From positions 1 to 9,612 of the forward strand of contig WTCC01000128.1 of the NCBI GenBank assembly GCA_013138755.1: 9,612 nucleotides of DNA. Direction: 5' to 3'. A program made the translations under genes and the position numbers. Below are positions 6,084-9,612 of this stretch, piece by piece; the first letter of the stretch is position 1, and each line of letters starts with the position of its first letter. The notes below the pieces were generated by a model, which did no database searches, was not told where the DNA came from, and saw only the letters and a list, made by a program, of their open reading frames with translations. This DNA comes from Gammaproteobacteria bacterium. GTDB taxonomy: Bacteria > Pseudomonadota > Gammaproteobacteria > SZUA-229.

Positions 6084-7294
6084 TGAGCAATTTAATGAAC
6101 TGGATAGATGAGCGTTTCCCAGCAACGAAAATGTGGAACGATCATCTCGCTAAATACTACACACCGAAAAATTTCAATTTCTGGTACTTCTTTGGTTCAT
6201 TAGCATTGATGGTGCTGGTGATTCAGATTGTCTCTGGAATATTTTTGACCATGCATTACAAACCAGATGCTGCGATGGCGTTTGCGTCTGTTGAATACAT
6301 CATGCGTGACGTGCCTTACGGCTGGTTGATCCGTTATATCCATTCAACTGGTGCAACTGCATTCTTTGTCGTGGTCTACCTGCATATGCTACGTGGCCTG
6401 ATGTATGGCTCATACAAAAAGCCTCGTGAACTCATATGGCTATTTGGTATGTTCATCTACCTTGCGTTGATGGCTGAAGCGTTCATGGGCTACTTGTTGC
6501 CATGGGGCCAGATGTCTTACTGGGGTGCGCAGGTAATTATTTCGTTATTCAGTGCGATTCCTGTCATCGGTGATGACCTTACGCTGTGGATTCGTGGTGA
6601 TTTCGTTATCGGTGATGCAACTTTGAATCGTTTCTTTGCGCTTCACGTTATCGCTTTACCATTCGTTCTGGTGTTCCTTGTTATCGCACACATTCTTGCC
6701 TTGCATGAAGTGGGCTCAAATAACCCGGACGGCGTTGAGATCAAGAAAAACAAAGGTGCTGATGGTATCCCATTAGACGGCATTCCTTTCCACCCTTATT
6801 ACTCTGTTAAAGATATCGTAGGTGTGGTCGTGTTCCTGTTCTTCTTCAGTGTGGTTTTGTTCTACTTCCCTGATGGTGGCGGTTACATGTTAGAGCATGC
6901 AAACTTTATTGCTTCTGACCCGTTGAAGACACCTGAGCATATCGCTCCTGTATGGTACTTCACACCTTTCTACGCGATCTTACGTGCGGTGCCTGATAAG
7001 TTGATGGGTGTTGGTGCGATGGGTGGCGCGATTGTTGTGTTGTTCTTCCTACCATGGATCGATCGCTGTAAAGTGAAGTCAATCCGTTATCGCTCAACTA
7101 TCTTTAAGCTTAACCTACTTATGTTTGGTATCAGCTTTGTTGTACTGGGCTGGTTGGCTATGCAGCCTGTAACAGAGACTATTACTTTCTTATCTCGTTT
7201 ATTCTCATTCTTATATTTTGCGTATTTTGTTATTCTGTTCTTCACATCTAAGAATGAGAGTACCAAGCCAGTTCCAGATAGGGTGACATCATGA
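6083..7294 (+). CDS. petB: Ubiquinol-cytochrome c reductase, cytochrome b subunit
   Basis: Cytochrome b is the membrane core of the bc1 complex and holds hemes bL and bH and the Qo and Qi quinone sites. The 403-residue length and about eight membrane helices are those of the full-length (not split b6/subunit IV) form. Heme ligands by motif are H87 (YIHSTGA) and H101 (YLHMLRG) in helix B, and H188 (FALHVIALP) and H203 (IAHILALHEVGSNNP) in helix D. The helix-D pair is 15 residues apart, one more than in mitochondrial cytochrome b. The Qo motif that is PEWY in mitochondria reads PVWY here (289-292). GYLLPWGQMSYWGAQVI (136-152) is well conserved. GGGGAGG (6069-6075) seven bases before ATG is a strong ribosome binding site. 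The gene overlaps petA by one base and petC by four (ATGA). Confidence 0.98.
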   Translation: MSNLMNWIDERFPATKMWNDHLAKYYTPKNFNFWYFFGSLALMVLVIQIVSGIFLTMHYKPDAAMAFASVEYIMRDVPYGWLIRYIHSTGATAFFVVVYLHMLRGLMYGSYKKPRELIWLFGMFIYLALMAEAFMGYLLPWGQMSYWGAQVIISLFSAIPVIGDDLTLWIRGDFVIGDATLNRFFALHVIALPFVLVFLVIAHILALHEVGSNNPDGVEIKKNKGADGIPLDGIPFHPYYSVKDIVGVVVFLFFFSVVLFYFPDGGGYMLEHANFIASDPLKTPEHIAPVWYFTPFYAILRAVPDKLMGVGAMGGAIVVLFFLPWIDRCKVKSIRYRSTIFKLNLLMFGISFVVLGWLAMQPVTETITFLSRLFSFLYFAYFVILFFTSKNESTKPVPDRVTS

Positions 7295-8049
7295 AAACAT
7301 TAGTGATTTTATTTATGGCGGCAGTCATGTTGGTGCCAGCGTTGGCGACAGCATCAGGTGGTGCGCACTTGTATAAAGCACCGATTGATATAAACGATAA
7401 GGAGTCACTGAGACGTGGCGCGCAAGCTTTTGGCGATTATTGTTATAGCTGTCACGCTGCATCATTCATGCGTTTTAATCGCATCGCAAAAGATTTAGAA
7501 ATACCTGAGGAAGATGTGCGTGCTATGTTGATTCATACCCGCAATAAAAAAGGTACACCAGCAAAAATTGGTGATCTGATGATAGTATCGATGACTGATG
7601 ATTACGCAGAAAATGCTTTTGGTACAGCAGTGCCTGATCTGTCATTAGCTGCGCGTGCGCGTGGTGCTGATTGGATCTACACTTACTTACGTAGTTTCTA
7701 TGTAGACGAGGATCGTCCAACCGGGTTTAATAATGTGGTTTTTCCTGACGTCGGCATGCCTCATGTTCTATGGAGCCTACAAGGTCTGCAAGAGCCGGTT
7801 TATGAAGCAGTCGTCCATGGTGAAGTCGAGTATGATGAGCTCGTTGAGCTGAAATCTATTCAAGCCGGTAAATTAAGCCGTGTCGAATATGATATGTTCC
7901 TTGGCGATCTGACTAACTTCATGGTCTATATGGCTGAGCCAGTGCAGGTCGAACGTCGCAGCATGGGTTGGAAAGTGTTGTTGTTCCTTATCGTGTTCTT
8001 TGGTTTCGCTTATGCGCTGAAGAAAGAATACTGGAAAGACGTTCACTAG
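7291..8049 (+). CDS. petC: Ubiquinol-cytochrome c reductase, cytochrome c1 subunit
   Basis: Cytochrome c1 accepts electrons from the Rieske protein and hands them to a soluble or membrane cytochrome c on the periplasmic side. The 252-residue protein begins with a Sec signal peptide (about 1-21, hydrophobic core LVILFMAAVMLVPALA) and has a single heme site, CYSCH (51-55), directly after RRGAQAFGDY. The likely axial methionine is M156 in FPDVGMPHVLW. A C-terminal membrane anchor spans about 226-243 and ends in a Lys-rich cytosolic tail. The start overlaps the petB stop as ATGA, and AGGGTGA (7280-7286) provides the ribosome binding site. The three pet genes therefore form a tight operon. A hairpin-rich stretch separates it from sspA. 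Confidence 0.97.
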   Translation: MKTLVILFMAAVMLVPALATASGGAHLYKAPIDINDKESLRRGAQAFGDYCYSCHAASFMRFNRIAKDLEIPEEDVRAMLIHTRNKKGTPAKIGDLMIVSMTDDYAENAFGTAVPDLSLAARARGADWIYTYLRSFYVDEDRPTGFNNVVFPDVGMPHVLWSLQGLQEPVYEAVVHGEVEYDELVELKSIQAGKLSRVEYDMFLGDLTNFMVYMAEPVQVERRSMGWKVLLFLIVFFGFAYALKKEYWKDVH

Positions 8050-8065
8050 TAAGCACTACTTAAGT

Positions 8066-8099
8066 CGACTCTGAGGCACGGGGTACGTGTCCAGAGTCG
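8066..8099 (+). other. Long hairpin after petC, no T run
   Basis: CGACTCTG (8066-8073) pairs perfectly with CAGAGTCG (8092-8099). Inside it, after one bulged A, GGCACG (8075-8080) pairs with CGTGTC (8086-8091) with one G-U pair, leaving a GGGTA loop. This makes about 14 pairs starting 16 bases after the petC stop. No T run follows, so a simple rho-independent terminator is unlikely. A role in protecting the 3' end of pet mRNA, or a partial barrier before sspA, is inference. Confidence 0.7.
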
Positions 8100-8105
8100 G
8101 TATTC

Positions 8106-8130
8106 AGCAACAACAGATTGTATTGTTGCT
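8106..8130 (+). other. Second hairpin before sspA
   Basis: AGCAACAA (8106-8113) and TTGTTGCT (8123-8130) are perfect complements around a 9-base loop, seven bases after the first hairpin and 20 bases before the sspA start codon. Only a short pyrimidine-rich tail (TCCTATCT) follows. It could be a weak terminator or a structure that affects sspA translation. Confidence 0.6.
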
Positions 8131-8150
8131 TCCTATCTAATGGTAAATCT

Positions 8151-8747
8151 ATGAATTTATATACATCAGCAGCTTCAATCGAAAGTCATCGGACTCGTAT
8201 CGTTTTAAACGAGAAAGATATCGTTCATGAAATCACCATTGTTGACCCTAAGAAAATGCCAGAGGATTTAATTGATTTGAATCCATATGGCAGTTTACCT
8301 ACGCTTGTTGATCGTGATCTCGTGTTATATAACTCTCGCGTCATCATGGATTATCTGGAAGAACGTTTCCCACACCCACCATTGATGCCTGTTGGGCCTG
8401 TGCAGCGTGCACAGACTCGTATGGCTCTGTTTCAGGTAGAGCATGACTGGTACCCTCTGGTTGAAATCATCGAGACTAAAGGTGAGAAAGCTGTGGCAAA
8501 AGCGAAAAAAGAGCTTGCTGACAGCATTACATCAATCGCCGAGATCTTTACCGTTACGCCATATTTTCTGAGTGAAGATTTCACCTTGGTCGACGCTAGC
8601 GTGGCACCGATATTGTGGCGTTTGCGTCATTACGGTATCGAGTTACCTGACGAGGCGAAAGCGGTTAATAGCTATGCAGAGCGCCTCTTCGAACGTGAAG
8701 GCTTTATCTTGAGTCTGACTGAGTCTGAGCGGGAATTACGCTTATAA
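8151..8747 (+). CDS. sspA: Stringent starvation protein A (GST-fold RNA polymerase-associated regulator)
   Basis: SspA binds RNA polymerase and changes transcription in stationary phase and stress; in E. coli it also activates phage P1 late genes. The 198-residue protein has a thioredoxin-like N-terminal domain (1-80) with NPYGSLPTLVDRDLVLY (44-60), where the cis-Pro loop is intact. An all-helical GST C-terminal domain follows. ERFPHPPLMP (71-80) contains the F-P-H-P surface pocket needed for E. coli SspA activity. The usual N-terminal catalytic Ser/Cys of true GSTs is not obvious (TSAASIESH), consistent with a non-enzymatic regulator. I chose ATG 8151, which gives the standard family start; a TTG at 8118 would extend into the upstream hairpin and adds residues unlike the family. 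The ribosome binding site is weak (GGTAAA). sspB follows after 94 bp. Confidence 0.95.
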   Translation: MNLYTSAASIESHRTRIVLNEKDIVHEITIVDPKKMPEDLIDLNPYGSLPTLVDRDLVLYNSRVIMDYLEERFPHPPLMPVGPVQRAQTRMALFQVEHDWYPLVEIIETKGEKAVAKAKKELADSITSIAEIFTVTPYFLSEDFTLVDASVAPILWRLRHYGIELPDEAKAVNSYAERLFEREGFILSLTESERELRL

Positions 8748-8841
8748 TCGATAGAAGACAGGCCTAAGCACCGTTTTCTATAAATCAATCAAGTATCCTC
8801 TAGCTGGTTTTTTCCAGAATCGAGCTATACTTAAAAGTACT

Positions 8842-9237
8842 ATGCAGATGACATCCAGTCGCCCTTATCTTGTTCGTGCTATGTATCAGTGGATTGCTGA
8901 TAACGGCATGACGCCTCATCTGTTGGTTGATGTTGCGATCGATGGTGTGCAGGTACCCGACGAACATGTGCAAAACGGTAAAATAATCCTCAACATTGCT
9001 CCGATGGCGGTCACTGGCCTGGTCTTAGGCGATGATGATGTTACTTTTAGCGCGCGCTTTTCAGGGAAGTCGAGAGAGCTGTATGTGCCTATCGATGCGG
9101 TATTGGCAGTTTATGCAAAAGAAAATGGTCAGGGAATGATGTTCTCAGCAGATGATGGCGCTAGCACTTCTCCCGATGATAAAAATGACCCTGATCCGGA
9201 TAAGCCGAAACGTCCTAGTCTGCGGGTTGTGAAATAA
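8842..9237 (+). CDS. sspB: ClpXP adaptor SspB
   Basis: SspB tethers ssrA-tagged and some other substrates to the ClpXP protease, raising the rate of degradation of stalled-translation products. The 131-residue protein has the folded SspB domain at about 5-112 (RPYLVRAMYQWI, TPHLLVDV, IILNIAPMAVTGL, FSARFSGKSRELYVPIDAVLAVYAKENG). A short acidic linker rich in D, S and P follows, then the ClpX-docking tail RPSLRVVK (124-131), close to RPALRVVK of E. coli. The linker is much shorter than in the 165-residue E. coli protein. ATG 8842 and ATG 8848 are both possible starts and differ by two residues. A TATACT (8826-8831) just upstream might be a weak -10 box, and no strong ribosome binding site is seen. 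The heptamer-repeat element begins five bases after the stop. Confidence 0.96.
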   Translation: MQMTSSRPYLVRAMYQWIADNGMTPHLLVDVAIDGVQVPDEHVQNGKIILNIAPMAVTGLVLGDDDVTFSARFSGKSRELYVPIDAVLAVYAKENGQGMMFSADDGASTSPDDKNDPDPDKPKRPSLRVVK

Positions 9238-9333
9238 AAAAAGTTGGCAGTTGGCAGTCATCAGTTATCAGATGAAAGCAAAAAGCTTTACAGGGGTGGT
9301 GGATTTTTAAAAAATTACTGCCAACTGCCAACT
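9236..9333 (-). terminator. Likely rho-independent terminator of the SIS gene, built from the heptamer arms
   Basis: Read on the - strand, the ACTGCCA array can pair with the AGTTGGCAGTTGGCAGT arm (9242-9258) as a perfect 17-bp stem. The stem is followed at once by seven T (plus-strand A run 9236-9242). That is a terminator layout for the gene ending at 9373, although the loop is long (58 bases in the closest register). On the + strand no T run follows, so termination of sspB by the same structure is doubtful. Confidence 0.5.
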
Positions 9334-9368
9334 GCCAACTGCCAACTGCCAACTGCCAACTGCCAACT
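9242..9368. mobile_element. Gene-less fold-back element with inverted 7-bp repeat arrays
   Basis: The left arm reads AGT and then heptamers in one phase: TGGCAGT (9245-9251), TGGCAGT (9252-9258), CATCAGT (9259-9265) and TATCAGA (9266-9272). The right arm is seven perfect ACTGCCA units plus ACT (9317-9368), the reverse complement of the left unit. The 44-bp core (9273-9316) is non-coding and holds a small hairpin (AAAGC, five A, GCTTT) and an A+T-rich end. The element nearly fills the 135 bases between the sspB stop and the convergent SIS-gene stop. The inverted arms around a short core suggest a small non-autonomous mobile or amplified element. Mobility is inferred from architecture, with no target-site duplication shown. 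It could instead be a repeat grown by slippage. Confidence 0.55.
9317..9368 (+). repeat. Perfect tandem heptamer array (ACTGCCA x 7 plus ACT)
   Basis: Seven identical units start at 9317, 9324, 9331, 9338, 9345, 9352 and 9359, followed by a partial ACT at 9366-9368. There are no spacers, so this is not CRISPR. Perfect identity points to recent expansion by slippage or unequal exchange, and the copy number may differ between strains. Confidence 0.97.
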
Positions 9369-9372
9369 ATTT

Positions 9373-9612
<240 letters not shown>

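Noticed and set aside
8118..8150. N-terminal extension of SspA from TTG 8118
   Set aside because: It overlaps the AGCAACAA/TTGTTGCT hairpin and adds residues unlike SspA; ATG 8151 gives the normal start.
9105..9237. SspB suspected of C-terminal truncation because it is 131 residues
   Set aside because: The ClpX-docking tail RPSLRVVK is intact at the end, so only the linker is short.
9317..9368. Repeat array considered as CRISPR
   Set aside because: Units are 7 bp and directly adjacent, with no spacers and no cas genes nearby.

Overview
The window looks like a chromosomal segment of a gammaproteobacterium of moderate G+C. The evidence is the gene order hisG-hisD-hisC, a DegS/AlgW-type protease, petABC, sspA-sspB and a DiaA/GmhA-type SIS protein. 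Much of this order is shared with Pseudomonas and relatives. Other signs are the short-form HisG, the cytochrome b type (PVWY in place of PEWY) and the SspB tail that docks on ClpX. I cannot name the genus.

Layout from left to right. (1) Positions 1-123 hold the 3' end of an A+T-rich gene for an S23-type four-helix-bundle protein. A 35-bp row of degenerate 7-bp repeats (ACTNNNN) follows and runs up to the hisG start codon. (2) hisG and hisD are on the + strand and end at a strong bidirectional terminator. (3) A small heat-shock protein gene on the - strand interrupts the histidine cluster. (4) hisC is on the + strand with its own promoter-like sequence, and converges on (5) a degS/algW-type periplasmic protease gene on the - strand. 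(6) A 264-bp divergent intergenic region leads into petA-petB-petC, the three subunits of the cytochrome bc1 complex, with overlapping stop and start codons. (7) Two hairpins precede sspA, then sspB. (8) A 135-bp interval between the convergent sspB and SIS genes is filled by an inverted pair of heptamer arrays (TGGCAGT on the left, seven perfect ACTGCCA copies on the right). (9) The window ends inside the SIS gene (DiaA-like, - strand).

Functionally, the window combines histidine biosynthesis (first step, last two oxidations and the transaminase), envelope stress sensing (DegS), cytosolic protein quality control (Hsp20, SspB-ClpXP), stationary-phase transcription control (SspA) and the respiratory bc1 complex. 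These are ordinary conserved genes. The unusual part is at the two ends: a foreign-looking S23 gene next to ACTNNNN heptamers, and a second, gene-less element built from the same kind of heptamer 9 kb away. I propose, as inference, that they belong to one family of small elements, with an S23-carrying form and a short fold-back form.
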